Assembly (NCBI GenBank): GCA_005408345.1
Contig: SEMN01000010.1
Coordinates: 2,773,501 to 2,837,500 of the forward strand
DNA length: 64,000 nt
Reading direction: 5' to 3'
Origin: Macquaria australasica
Lineage: Eukaryota > Chordata > Actinopteri > Centrarchiformes > Percichthyidae
A model generated the notes under the pieces. It saw only the letters and a program-made list of their open reading frames with translations, ran no database searches and was not told the origin of the DNA. The position numbers and the translations under genes are program-made. Positions 35,601-43,298 of the stretch are shown in pieces; the first letter of the stretch is position 1; each line of letters begins with the position of its first letter.

Positions 35601-36803
35601 ATTAATCATCCACATACACTTATCTGCTTAGACCACATAGACTACTTCACTAGCTGCAGTTAGATCGACAATATTTCTTCAACCCGACTGAAATCATTCT
35701 GATTAGAGATTCCAACTTAACTGTTTACATGGACGCTAAATAAAAGGGATCTGATAAGATGTGCGTTTACATGTCCAAAGCATTTATTCAGAATATAACT
35801 CTTCTGACATGCACACTGTTGCTCCACCCGCTGTGGAGTGTCTAATCTGCCGGAAATACAACAAAAGAAAAAGAGGGGTTTTTTTCCGGCTTTCTTCATC
35901 TTTTCAAACACTTGTTTGAGCAACTCGTTGTTTCGATCCTTTCGACCATCGATTAAACAATCCTTAAATCTTTTAAGGTCTCCAACAAAAATGGTGTATC
36001 AGCCACAGAGCACTTTTGTTTTGCTGCCGCCATGTTTCTGTCCCTCCCGGAAACTCCTTCAAGTCACCTAATGTTCCCCTCACGTGGGGCAAACATGCGC
36101 AGAAAGAATATATTTATTCCAACCATAGAGAAACGATTGGATTAGGCGCTTATATTTTCTGATTAAAGGGATTATCAAAGGTTTACACCACCCCTCTCAA
36201 CCCGATCGGGCTGGATCGGGTCAGTCTCTTCAGATTGAGGTGGTTCCATGAGGCATTTTTATTCTGACTGGGCTGTTAGTCCAATTATTAGTGGAATATT
36301 AGGGTCCATGTAAACGCAGCTACTGACAGTGACAAGATAATACATGAAACATCCAAACAATGTCATCAAAAACTCCATCCTTGGCGTTATCCCTTTTCTC
36401 TTTGTCACACTGAGCCCAGCTGACTCTGAAGTCTGTGTTCAGATGTTGTAAAGCATACGTGGGGGTATGCACCCTGTAATCCAGCAGTCTCTTAAATAGA
36501 TTCAGATTATTGTGTGGAAATTGGTGAATGCATACTTGTATTTCCATCCTTTCTATGGCTGTCCCCTGACCTTTTTTGGATCTAATTATTCCTGTTAAAT
36601 ACATGCATTGCATAAACCAAATTTGAGGGGCGTGTCACTGGTGAAATAAGTATGTTCTGTAAGCACGAGCAGCTGCGACTCAGCAGCAGTTGTTACATAC
36701 ATATTCAGCCATTTTCTCTGGCCAGCACACTTCCCTGCCCATAGTCACAGCACCATCAAACCCTTGGTAAGCTTATGTGTTATTCTGCTTTTATTCAGTG
36801 TCA

Positions 36804-36859
<56 letters not shown>

Positions 36860-39800
36860 CGCGTCTGTGCATGAAGTGTGTGTTTGACTGTGTGTGCCCA
36901 CGTCTGTGTGTGTATGCACACATAATTATGCAGCATAGATCTGTGAGTTAGCCCTTGAAAAAAACATGTCGGTTCATTCACACTAACAATACAATATTTT
37001 CCAGATGGCGCTGGTCCATATTGATCTGCAGCCAGAGAATTCATCCTCCTGTGCTTTCACACGTCAAGCGATAAAGTTACCAACAGTAATCCTATCAGAA
37101 CTGCATATACACTCACGGGGCCCATAGAAGAGTAGCAAAATGTCAGACTTCCAGGGGATTGTTATTCCTTTGTTTTAAGCCAGAGAAATAATGAAAGTGT
37201 AATGAGACCAAATTGGCTTTATAAACTAATGTCAACTCAAGTAAAAACCCTTCCTCCATAGCTAAGAGCCATTAGGATGGTAAAACCTTCCTACTATGAT
37301 TACCTATTATAAGGCTTGTTTCATGTAAATCCAGTCTATTCTTTAATAAGTAGCATCTAATAAAAGAGGGAAGTAAAACTCAACTAGCAGTGATGCTGAT
37401 CATTCTGTTCCAGTTTGAAAGTGATTTTACAAACAGAACTGTTTGATTTTGAACTGCTCTGTTGGCATTTACACTGTAAAATTATTTAAGCTGCATTAAA
37501 TTGTATTTTGGCCACTTAGGGGCAGAAGAACAAGCTGAACTATTATCACCGTATTGTTATGGGGAATTACACATCCAGCAGACACAGAGTAACATTATCA
37601 TTCATTTGGAGTCATTTTTCTGGCCAACCAACAAATCTAAGTCAAATATTTGCTCTGCTTTTAGTTCAGTTTTGGCCCCCACCATCTCCTGAGGAAAATA
37701 TCTGGCTCTTTAGCAGTTAAATGCTGCACGTTGTTCACCAGCAACTTGACAGAGCGCACAGTGGTTTTATCAGAGTATTCACTGAAAACAGCTTAATAAG
37801 ACCAGTGAGACTGAACCAAAATAGAAAAAGTTGCAAAACAAACTGATGAACTGCAGAGTTGGGTGATAATTGTGGGTTCATCACTATGAATGACGCCTTT
37901 TACATTACATGTACTAGTAATTTGAACCATTGTTAATATAAAAATATTAATCTTATTGAGCTTTAAATCTGCATTGTTTTTTTTTGTAGGGTAGGAAAAC
38001 AAGCTAAAACAACACAACATTGACTTACATTTTATCACCTTTTAAAGTTGTATTGCCTCCATACATGTTTGCAGTGTGCTCAAATATTCCTAAACTGCAT
38101 ATTAAGATGCTAATATCAACTGATATGTCAAAAAATCAAGGCTACTGATCGACAAAGTCAGGGACCTCTGACTTTATCCTAATTTTTTTTTTAGTCCTAT
38201 GCATCAGCAGCACAAATGCACTGTGGACATGTAAAGAATACGGTGTTCATTCTGTAATAAAACTGTATTTAAACCAGAGCCATAGACCAAAACTGGATTA
38301 TTGAGGCCAACTGCAAAAACAATATAGAAAAAACTAGTTATATATCTGCCATTATCAACAATATCGGACCAGCTAATGTATCTGTCCGGCTTTAATGTTA
38401 ACCTTTCAGACACTGAACAAGTGTTAAAAGCTAAAAAAAAAAAAGATAATTATTTCCTCCAAAATGATAAATATTTGAGATAATGGTGATGATGATGGAT
38501 TTTCGCACAAATAAACACAGCGAAGAGAGTGTTACAGACAAAGCAACAGCCTCCCGTCTGTTGTGTGGACCTAACTGAGGTCTATTGATGTGAGTTCTGT
38601 TGTATAAAATGGAGACATTGGCATTTGCAGCTGCCTAGGCCTAGGATCAATCAGTCTGAATAATAAAGCCCAGTAATTATAGGCTGTGATTCCGGCTTAC
38701 AGCAGGGCTTTTCTTCTTTTTCCTCACTTCTGAGTGCTTGCTCAACATTACGTCTGGTGCTGTTGTCTTTTACAATTCTGATACTTAAGCTAACTTGCTC
38801 GCATTAGAAACCTGGCTAATGGATACAATGTGGAAGGTCATTGCTGCAATAAACAATGTAATGAAGGCAGATGCGTGGCAATTGCAGAACAAGAAAAACA
38901 TCAAGGGTTTTGATGAGGAAGGCTCAGAAAGTGTTTTGTCTGTTTCCTGCAGATCTCTGTAAGTAGGAGGTAGTTAGTCTCTCTTATTCATGCTGGATTG
39001 CTGTCAATTCCTGGCACAGCCTCTTCCTAAAATGGACTGAGATGACAAGGCTATTACTGCAGTGCGGGTCGTCTGCTTTTCATAGTCCTGCTGTGTTTTT
39101 CTTTTGTGTGTGTGTGTTGGTTTCTTGATTCTTATGCTAAAAAATGAATTGCTTTAACTCAGATTACCTATCAGAACCTATCACTTTTATGTGAATGAAA
39201 ACCAACCAAGTGGCACAGTAGTGGAGGAATTTAAGTTGACAAATATGTTGCCATTCAAAGCAGATCTTTCTCGCTAATGAACCAGAACAGAGACAAAAGG
39301 ACTATAACCAATTATCCAGTTGTCCATGGGAGCCACTTAAGGCATCACAGTAATTCAGGACCACTGCAGTAAACTAAAGTGGAGTGACCAGGTGCATGAA
39401 GACCACTTACTTCAGACAACCCTCCTTTTAAAAAACAGTGTAACCTCCAACAGGCATAAACCTAATGTCAACTAGCCGTATCTTTTTTAGATACACACAC
39501 AAGACACTCCAATCTCCATCCTTAAGGATAAGGCTGGTGGTAGTCTAAATATTTGTTATTGTCAACAATAAAAAGACCAAAACCAACAATGTGTTTGTCT
39601 GACTCCCACTTCCCCAGCCCTCTCTGTGGTTCTCAGCCCCACTGGTTCCTACTGAAGACGTAAATCTTTAAAAATGGATCATAAAAATATACTCTTATTT
39701 TAAAAAAAGGCTACACAATTTCCTAAAACAGCTGGGCACTGTAGTTTTTAGCAAATGTTACTCAAACAGGAGTAAATAGTGCATTTGTTGGGGACTATTT

Positions 39801-42483
39801 TCAATTGCGGATTAATACACATTTGGTGCTCTCGTATGAATTTACAGCACCAGGATGGTGTATGTGGCATTAACTCGAGACAAACTACAGTGCCCATGTT
39901 CATGGTAAGTGTAACAGTGCAGCTCACTGACATGTTCTTAATAGTTTTTGGACAACAATGGCGCTCTATGGCACAGAGGAATAAGCTCAGGCTTTGGCTA
40001 CACCGACAATACATGCTATAGGATCAAATTGATTGTTGGTTTTGGTCTATTCATGGGATTTGTTGACAGTGAGAAAAATACAGAATATCACCAGACTTAT
40101 CCTTGAAAACATTTGCTGACTTTCTGGTATAACAGTGTTTTCATGTGGAAAGAATATTACATGAAATACATAATATAACAAGATTAGGATCTGAAAAACA
40201 ATGGATGATTGGAATAGTTTGACAAGACCAATAAATAACAGCAGACTGAGGTGGTTATATGAAAATTCACAACATCTTACCTTGTGTCGACACTTCAAAA
40301 CAACACCATAGGCACCTACAAAAGAAGCAAAACGCATGTTTAACTAGGATTTACCATGTTATCTTTTCATGAATATTCAAAGTATCCATGTATTCCTAAC
40401 GCTACTTTTGCCTTTCAAGTAGAGCTACTTCACTTAACAAAAATGTTGATTTGTGATTAACAATTCCAGCATGACCTATAGTCATTAATAAAGCTTGATT
40501 TAGAGAGTTTCTCATTCTTGCATGAAGTGAGTTGGCCAACATGCTAACAAGTGCTAACAAGTCTAGAACCTACAGAGCCCTTTTTATTTCAGCATACTGT
40601 GTGAAAGTGAAAAGGGTTCTTTTTGAATGCTTCTCATACGTTCACGAGTTCAGGACAAACATCTCCCACTATAAAAGGACAGGTGGCTCAGAAAGTAGGA
40701 CACAAGTGTTGGCAAGCTACTGTAGTTCTGATGTTATCGACCCTGGCAGTCAGACACACACATCCCCTGAGGGTTCACAAGGAATTCTTGGACTGGGCAG
40801 GCATATGACAAACTGCTCCGTGCTCCTTCACAAGCACATCAGTGATACAAGAAGTCATCTACTCTCTGCAAGAGGCTGCTCTAATATATTTACATTCTTT
40901 CGAACACAGTAAAATTGAAAGAGGACAGACAAATGCAACACATTTTGTTGCCCTACAGAAGGTTGTACCACCTTTTGCCTCCAATGACATACAAACATAA
41001 AAGACCCGACAGGTGGTTTTGTATGTTTTAACACATTAACTACAAATAGCATGTACTTTACATCACTGCCAATGAGTTTTGAAAAAATGACCTACATTCA
41101 AGGTAGACATTGGTTTTCATTTATTCTAAAAAAGCTATGAAAATCAACTTACTTCCATGTTCATGGAATCTATAGCATAGGAAACTAGAGAACTGGCTGC
41201 TGAAAAGCATTGAATTCAGGAGCTAACTTGAAACCTAAAAATGAAAAAGAAACCTAAAGACAAACAATAAGCACACTGGATGGCATGAAAAGGATAATGT
41301 GAACTGAATGTAACTTTTTGCATTCAAATGATTTGCTATTTGTCAGGTGACTCTCAAATCGTGGATGTTGGTATTTCCCCAAAGGCACCTAAAGGCACCG
41401 AAGAGGTTTTCAAGAATGCCCTTACAGATGAATCCATTACGACATGACACCACAACATGAAACAAAAATAACATGATCTGTAGATACAAAGAGCAAAACA
41501 ACCAGAATTATTCCTCCCATCCATTTTCCTCCTTAGATAAGGAACTGGATATAATTGCATAAGATTCTGTGCATTTTTAATTGCTAAGCTGAGCCTACAT
41601 GCTGCACTCAGTCCTAAATGATTAACAAAATTGACTGACCTCAAGATCAGGGAGGAAAAATCTATGATGCTGGATCAAGTGGAGCGCACTGTGCCATGAG
41701 TGTAGAGGCAGTAAGTAGAGCTGGGCTGAAAAAGTTCTACAACTAAAACTGCTGACTTCCTTCCAGGCCGACTCATCTTTGGACAGGCGCTCTCCGCCTT
41801 CAAAATCCAGCTCAAAGTTTCCCTGTGTCCTCTAGCGACACATTATACACACATTCTAAAACGTCAAGGATGTGGGAGAAGGGGTGTAAAAACTGGGACA
41901 AGTGGGTGGCCTCACCTCAGGGCCTCTGCCACTTTATATCAACCAAGTGGCTCAGGGAAAAAGAAAAGCCATGAGAAGCATTTCAGGGGAATTTAACTAT
42001 CAAATCACCCTGTCCCATTGATATTTACAACAATAAAACAGAATCAGATAAACCACCTCTTCATTTCTACTATAACAACACAAGAGTATTAATTCAGGTC
42101 ACAGTGCCAAGCTTCAGTTTTTTCTTCCTAATGAATAAATATTAAAAAAAATTGTCCTTGACCTTATTGAGTTGTACAATCATGAACAACAGATCAGGCT
42201 TTTAACAGCCTTGTTACACAGGCAAATTAAATAAAAACAATCAGAGGATTGCTCACTGAAGCCCTGCAACAAATTTGTGAGTGTACTACCGCACGTAAAA
42301 AGCTGAGGCTGAAGGCTAGACTGGACTAGTGGTCACTGTTGCAGACTAAAAATGTACAGAATATGCCTTTGTGTTTCACATTGTTACATTTTGCAGCGGC
42401 ATTAAATGAGAACTCTCACCTTCACCCACAATCCCAAGGACTTCAAATTTATTCATTACATCACCGATGTCAGGGATCTTCAT
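11243..42483 (-). CDS. cdkl5: cdkl5, cyclin-dependent kinase-like 5 (complete, 16 coding exons)
   Basis: Coding exons, 5' to 3' (minus): 42420-42483, 40281-40315, 25322-25367, 25038-25174, 24812-24932, 24035-24094, 21820-21910, 21519-21708, 19451-19531, 18437-18603, 15854-16898, 14805-14910, 13911-14034, 13543-13648, 11696-11863, 11243-11602; 2,901 nt, 966 residues. Cdkl5 is a CMGC Ser/Thr kinase of neurons and nuclei; human loss causes CDKL5 deficiency disorder. Visible motifs: Gly-rich loop GEGAYG (20-25), catalytic K42, HR-D-IKPENLL loop (D135), DFGFARN (D153), activation TEY (169-171) and RWYRSPELLL. The long tail holds SRYFPSSCLDL, GYTSPFSSQQRPHRHSMYV, basic KKKKKKSQ and the end SRMPNLNDLKETAL, the C-terminus of the 960-residue human brain isoform. 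The first nine exon lengths match human as I recall. All phases join without a stop. Confidence 0.95.
11696..11863 (-). CDS. cdkl5: cdkl5 coding exon 15 (Arg/Asp-rich insertion)
   Basis: Residues 792-847. It begins VPSEGVDTV and ends WPPEKLSESHSP. In between lies a Ser-rich run and an alternating Arg/Asp stretch (KSRDRDQERDRDRDKDW) that I do not recall in the human protein, where the segment reads ...RPKEWRPEKIS. Donor CTCCG|GTAAGT; acceptor gtgaaag. Confidence 0.88.
11864..13542 (-). other. cdkl5: cdkl5 intron between coding exons 14 and 15
   Basis: 1.7 kb. No transposon or exon recognised. Confidence 0.75.
13543..13648 (-). CDS. cdkl5: cdkl5 coding exon 14 (basic motif)
   Basis: Residues 756-791, including [20 protein letters not shown], a lysine-rich nuclear-localisation-like cluster conserved with human ([22 protein letters not shown]). 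Acceptor attttcag, donor CAAATG|GTAACT. Confidence 0.92.
13911..14034 (-). CDS. cdkl5: cdkl5 coding exon 13
   Basis: Residues 715-756: PSPRPDNSFHDSRG to NHSKRQPAFDPW, close to the human block. The length of 124 nt equals the human exon as I recall. Donor CCCTG|GTAATT. Confidence 0.92.
14805..14910 (-). CDS. cdkl5: cdkl5 coding exon 12
   Basis: Residues 680-715: VGLYHDQQTEDGG, SKENRNIYSESMPRRVGSFYR. 106 nt as in human. Acceptor tgactcag, donor ACAGAG|GTTGGT, end phase 1. Confidence 0.92.
14911..15853 (-). other. cdkl5: cdkl5 intron between coding exons 11 and 12
   Basis: 943 bp. It contains a GA-rich stretch near 15206-15230 and a short CA/TA tract near 15470-15530. No gene. Confidence 0.7.
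15854..16898 (-). CDS. cdkl5: cdkl5 coding exon 11 (large disordered-tail exon)
   Basis: 1,045 nt, residues 331-679, Ser/His/Arg-rich and low complexity. Blocks shared with human include NDGFLNGN, NLPHLLNPGEAKSK, AKYLKSNFRSQQNRHSF, SRYFPSSCLDL and GYTSPFSSQQRPHRHSMYV. Acceptor cttgctcag, donor AGTAGG|GTCAGT. The donor was chosen because it keeps phase 0 as in human; the open frame past it is intron read-through. Confidence 0.9.
16899..18436 (-). other. cdkl5: cdkl5 intron between coding exons 10 and 11
   Basis: 1.5 kb, mostly occupied by a degenerate LINE lying antisense to cdkl5 (16975-17890). Confidence 0.75.
16975..17890 (+). mobile_element. Degenerate non-LTR retrotransposon, reverse transcriptase part
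   Basis: With frameshifts, the plus strand reads VTCGVPQGSILGPL (RT motif 4-5 region), then FLYADNSALL. The catalytic YADD box is YADN, so one metal-binding Asp is lost. After it come SNVTCNGVRI-like and QGHTSVTDLGGLLDQNVSGN segments typical of fish LINEs of the jockey/L2 group. Stops and frame changes show it is dead. Family not resolved. Annotated for description only. Confidence 0.8.
18437..18603 (-). CDS. cdkl5: cdkl5 coding exon 10
   Basis: Residues 276-331: NLLLLNPTERFLTEQSLNH, the end of the kinase fold, then RSSKRKPHHGDNTTPS. Acceptor gcgttag, donor GCAG|GTCAGC (a weaker +3/+4), end phase 2. It is 15 nt longer than the human exon as I recall it, because of a Pro/Thr-rich insert. Confidence 0.9.
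18604..19450 (-). other. cdkl5: cdkl5 intron between coding exons 9 and 10
   Basis: 847 bp. Nothing recognised. Confidence 0.75.
19451..19531 (-). CDS. cdkl5: cdkl5 coding exon 9
   Basis: Residues 249-275: FPAVSHPQTLERRYLGIIGG, ALLDLLK. 81 nt as in human. Acceptor attttag, donor CTGAAG|GTAGGG. Confidence 0.95.
19728..20270 (+). mobile_element. LINE 3'-ORF relic interrupted by a MITE
   Basis: Left part (19728-19960) gives YKYLEVHID and LQKAQSRLCFLRKLKSFRG. The right part (20118-20270) gives AMLYAVVFWGNNITVNDRNR, INKFIKKSGS. These are the conserved tail of fish LINE ORF2 proteins (…YKYLGVHID…SRLYFLRKLRSF…VVCWGG…DRNRLNKLIRKAGS…). The parts are interrupted and contain stops. Confidence 0.75.
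19962..20117. mobile_element. 156-bp MITE nested in the LINE relic
   Basis: Ends are inverted repeats: CAGGGTGGAAAATTAAC at the left and the inverse of CAGGGTGAGAAATTAGC at the right. Target duplication gtaggaa at 19954-19960 and 20118-20124 (7 bp identical, eighth base differs). Internal motif accagccact repeats several times. Probably hAT-type given the near 8-bp duplication. Confidence 0.78.
20262..20350. repeat. Interspersed repeat fragment
   Basis: The motif tttatttggatgcccattag and the following cctTGGGTCCA resemble a 'gatccccattag...ctggggtcca' repeat that I recall as common in fish genomes. Classification uncertain. Confidence 0.4.
21519..21708 (-). CDS. cdkl5: cdkl5 coding exon 8 (kinase C-lobe)
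   Basis: Residues 185-248: [40 protein letters not shown], then VLGPLPPEQMKLFYNNPRFH-GLR. 190 nt as in human. Acceptor gtcccag, donor CTGCGG|GTAACA. Confidence 0.96.
21820..21910 (-). CDS. cdkl5: cdkl5 coding exon 7 (activation loop)
   Basis: Residues 155-185: FARNLSEGTDANYTEYVATR, WYRSPELLLG. Includes the TEY autophosphorylation motif. 91 nt as in human. Acceptor cttgccag, donor CTTGG|GTACGT. Confidence 0.96.
22319..22790. mobile_element. Foldback element, family B copy 2
   Basis: The left arm (gttagatgaaaagatcgatacc, gaagctacagccag, gctagcataaagac) is an imperfect inverse of the right arm (gtctttgtgctaagctagg, ctagctgtagctttata, ctcttatctaactct). The centre is AT-rich with tatatcttgtttg / aaacaagatataatg, itself an inverted pair. 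Ends in ctattccttta. Confidence 0.7.
22950..23330. mobile_element. Foldback element, family B copy 3
   Basis: Starts ggaatagtttgacc, has left arm gaagctggagccagcagaca-gttagctta and right arm taagctaactgtctgctggc-tccagcttcatatt. The arms pair almost perfectly. About 160 bp from copy 2. Confidence 0.72.
24035..24094 (-). CDS. cdkl5: cdkl5 coding exon 6 (catalytic loop)
   Basis: Residues 135-154: DIKPENLLISSDDVLKLCDF. Contains the catalytic Asp135 and the DFG Asp153. 60 nt as in human. Acceptor ttcctcag, donor CTTCG|GTGAGT. Confidence 0.96.
24376..24478. repeat. Diverged tandem duplication, two 51/52-bp units
   Basis: Both units begin gggccat and end gctcacat, with cctgttctgttgc against cctgctctgctgc in between. 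Unit 1 is 24376-24426 and unit 2 is 24427-24478. Confidence 0.75.
24633..24760 (+). repeat. tRNA-derived SINE relic (tentative)
   Basis: A-box-like TGGTGCAATGG at 24640-24650, a degenerate B box (gggatcaaatat) and the ggccggaaagtctcttctct-gcctcatt tail resemble fish tRNA SINEs. Too degraded to classify. Confidence 0.4.
24812..24932 (-). CDS. cdkl5: cdkl5 coding exon 5
   Basis: Residues 95-134: NMLELLEELPNGVPTEKARS, YIYQLIRAIHWCHKHDIVHR. 121 nt as in human. Donor CACCGGG|GTAAAA, acceptor ttttag. Confidence 0.95.
25038..25174 (-). CDS. cdkl5: cdkl5 coding exon 4
   Basis: Residues 49-94: [46 protein letters not shown]. Includes the alphaC-helix Glu region and hinge FEYVEK. 137 nt as in human. 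Donor GAGAAG|GTAAGC. Confidence 0.96.
25322..25367 (-). CDS. cdkl5: cdkl5 coding exon 3 (ATP-site lysine)
   Basis: Residues 34-48: ETNEIVAIKKFKDSE, with the VAIK lysine K42. 46 nt as in human. Acceptor ttgttgcag, donor GTGAAG|GTAAGA. Confidence 0.96.
25717..25893. mobile_element. hAT-like element fragment
   Basis: Begins CAGTGGTTCCCAATCCGAGG, a Charlie-type terminus, followed by gggtcaggaccctc and aaggggtcaccag, common in vertebrate hAT ends. The matching right end is absent; the fragment abuts the family A MITE inserted at 25894. Confidence 0.6.
25894..26235. mobile_element. hAT-type MITE, family A copy 3, with perfect target duplication
   Basis: 342 bp from TAGAGCTGTAACGATTAGTC to GTTAGTTGCGGCCCTA. 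Terminal inverted repeats are imperfect (GAGCTGTAAC against GGGCCGCAAC). The flanking 8-bp duplication gtctgatg at 25886-25893 and 26236-26243 is identical. 8-bp duplications are the hallmark of hAT insertion. Confidence 0.85.
26951..27261. mobile_element. Foldback element, family B copy 4 (right half)
   Basis: Contains gctttagaggtgctggtagg, ccaggctagctgttc, gtttccagtctttgtg, agagtggtatcaatcttctc and the end ctattccttt. A poly-T run interrupts it near 27088. Confidence 0.65.
27596..27800. repeat. CpG-rich block, probable transposon remnant
   Basis: Several gctgcggc/tgcggcaaaaa units in an otherwise AT-rich intron. It lacks splice sites and known coding motifs. Reads more like a CpG-rich repeat than a promoter, but that is not settled. 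Confidence 0.35.
31132..31256. mobile_element. Foldback element, family B copy 5 (fragment)
   Basis: Contains gttagcttagcttagcacaa, ggctaacctggttctg, agatataacatgttaattgg and gaggtgctggtaga. Confidence 0.55.
34412..34618 (+). repeat. Interspersed repeat
   Basis: Contains catggcaatccatccaatag, tgtcgagatatttcagtctg and accgaccgacat, a block I recall as frequent in teleost genomes. Class not assigned. Confidence 0.5.
34805..34880 (+). repeat. tRNA-derived SINE relic
   Basis: A perfect A box TGGCTCAGTTGG lies at 34809-34820, with a degenerate B box (ccttgaatctagt) about 35 bp later. It cannot be a functional tRNA because no cloverleaf or anticodon arm can be formed. Confidence 0.5.
35719..36316. 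mobile_element. Non-autonomous DNA transposon with inverted ends, about 600 bp
   Basis: Left end CTGTTTACATGGACGCTAA and right end the inverse of CTGCGTTTACATGGACCCTA. The repeated 'gtttacatg' blocks inside both ends strengthen the assignment. Target duplication not evident. No transposase frame. Confidence 0.65.
36807..36852. repeat. (GT)23 microsatellite
   Basis: Uninterrupted GT dinucleotides, followed to about 36914 by imperfect GT-rich sequence. Intronic in cdkl5. Confidence 0.95.
40281..40315 (-). CDS. cdkl5: cdkl5 coding exon 2 (Gly-rich loop, 35 nt)
   Basis: Residues 22-33: (G)AYGVVLKCRHK, the second half of the ATP-binding loop. 35 nt as in human. Acceptor ttttgtag, donor CACAAG|GTAAGA. 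Confidence 0.95.
40316..42419 (-). other. cdkl5: cdkl5 intron between coding exons 1 and 2
   Basis: 2.1 kb. No repeat family or gene recognised. Confidence 0.75.
42420..42483 (-). CDS. cdkl5: cdkl5 coding exon 1 (start)
   Basis: Residues 1-21: MKIPDIGDVMNKFEVLGIVG-E. Human is [20 protein letters not shown], so the start is secure. Donor GTGAAG|GTGAGA. The exon probably extends as 5'UTR to 42641, where a minus-strand acceptor (tttttgtgcag) lies. Confidence 0.95.
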
Positions 42484-42641
42484 GAAGTCAAAAGGTATGT
42501 TGCGTGAGGTGCATGGAGCTCAGGCAGAGGGGGGCCAGCTACAGGATGGCATGAGGCGGCCAGCTGTCGACTCCCGAGGGGCATATGCCGGCTGTAAGCC
42601 ATAATATCCGCCACATGCCTTCTTCAGTGGCTTGTTTTTAC
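42484..42641 (-). other. cdkl5: cdkl5 5'UTR part of the start exon (candidate)
   Basis: The upper limit is set by the best upstream minus-strand acceptor (cag at 42644-42642). It contains several upstream ATGs. Extent inferred. Confidence 0.45.
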
Positions 42642-42873
42642 CTGCACAAAAACGTTCCAAATTTTATAAACATATACACATGTTTACAATATATTCCTCA
42701 CTTACCTGCAGTGGTTAACTGCCAAAACCGGATGTGAAATTTGTTGTAAAATGGATTCACACTATGGCAACCTGATTGTTTTGCCTTTTTTCAAAAACAT
42801 ACCTCAAGAACGGGACTTTTTTTAAGCCAATGACACAAAATTGATAATCTACAGCTCTATGTCCTCGTGTTAA

Positions 42874-43298
42874 AGGGGCACTCCAGCAATTCAGTAGTGC
42901 ACTTCCATGTAGTTGGGGGACTTGCAAGAGTCAAAAGAGTCAAAAAGAACGGTCAAAATTGAAGAGCAGAGGCTGAGATATCCTGACTTGAAAGTCGCTA
43001 GTATGGATCATGCTTCAAAAATGCTGGATCCTACAAATCCCAGAATGCAATTCAAAAGCATCTTTCTTTTCACCTTGCCTGCCTGTTAAATGCCCTCATC
43101 TGTCAAACTCCATGCTCCCAGTTTATAACACAGGTTTTCTCTCAAATATTTGAAGTCTCAAGCCTATCTCAAGTTAACCCTGATGACATCATCAGGGCTA
43201 TTTTGGCAGACTTTAGAAATCTCCCTCCCTCCAGGCTGAGTGGTGCTCTCAATAACGATTAAACAGACCTTTATGTGTAAAATCAGTGGAGTGCCCCT
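42874..43298. mobile_element. piggyBac-type MITE, 425 bp
   Basis: Bounded by TTAA at 42870-42873 and 43299-43302. Termini AGGGGCACTCCA are perfect 12-bp inverted repeats. A TTAA duplication with short inverted termini is characteristic of piggyBac. No coding capacity. Confidence 0.85.

Larger units (their letters stand above)
25368..40280 (-). other. cdkl5: 14.9-kb cdkl5 intron between coding exons 2 and 3
   Basis: It separates the Gly-rich-loop exon from the VAIK exon. It holds hAT fragments (25717-25893, 25894-26235), foldback copies (26951-27261, 31132-31256), a CpG-rich block (27596-27800), a SINE relic near 34805, another repeat (34412-34618), a long-terminal-repeat MITE (35719-36316) and (GT)n (36807-36852). 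No nested gene was recognised; open frames here are short and lack known domains. Confidence 0.75.

Noticed and set aside
36745..37044. Minus-strand 99-codon frame rich in Thr/His
   Set aside because: It translates the (GT)n microsatellite at 36807-36852.
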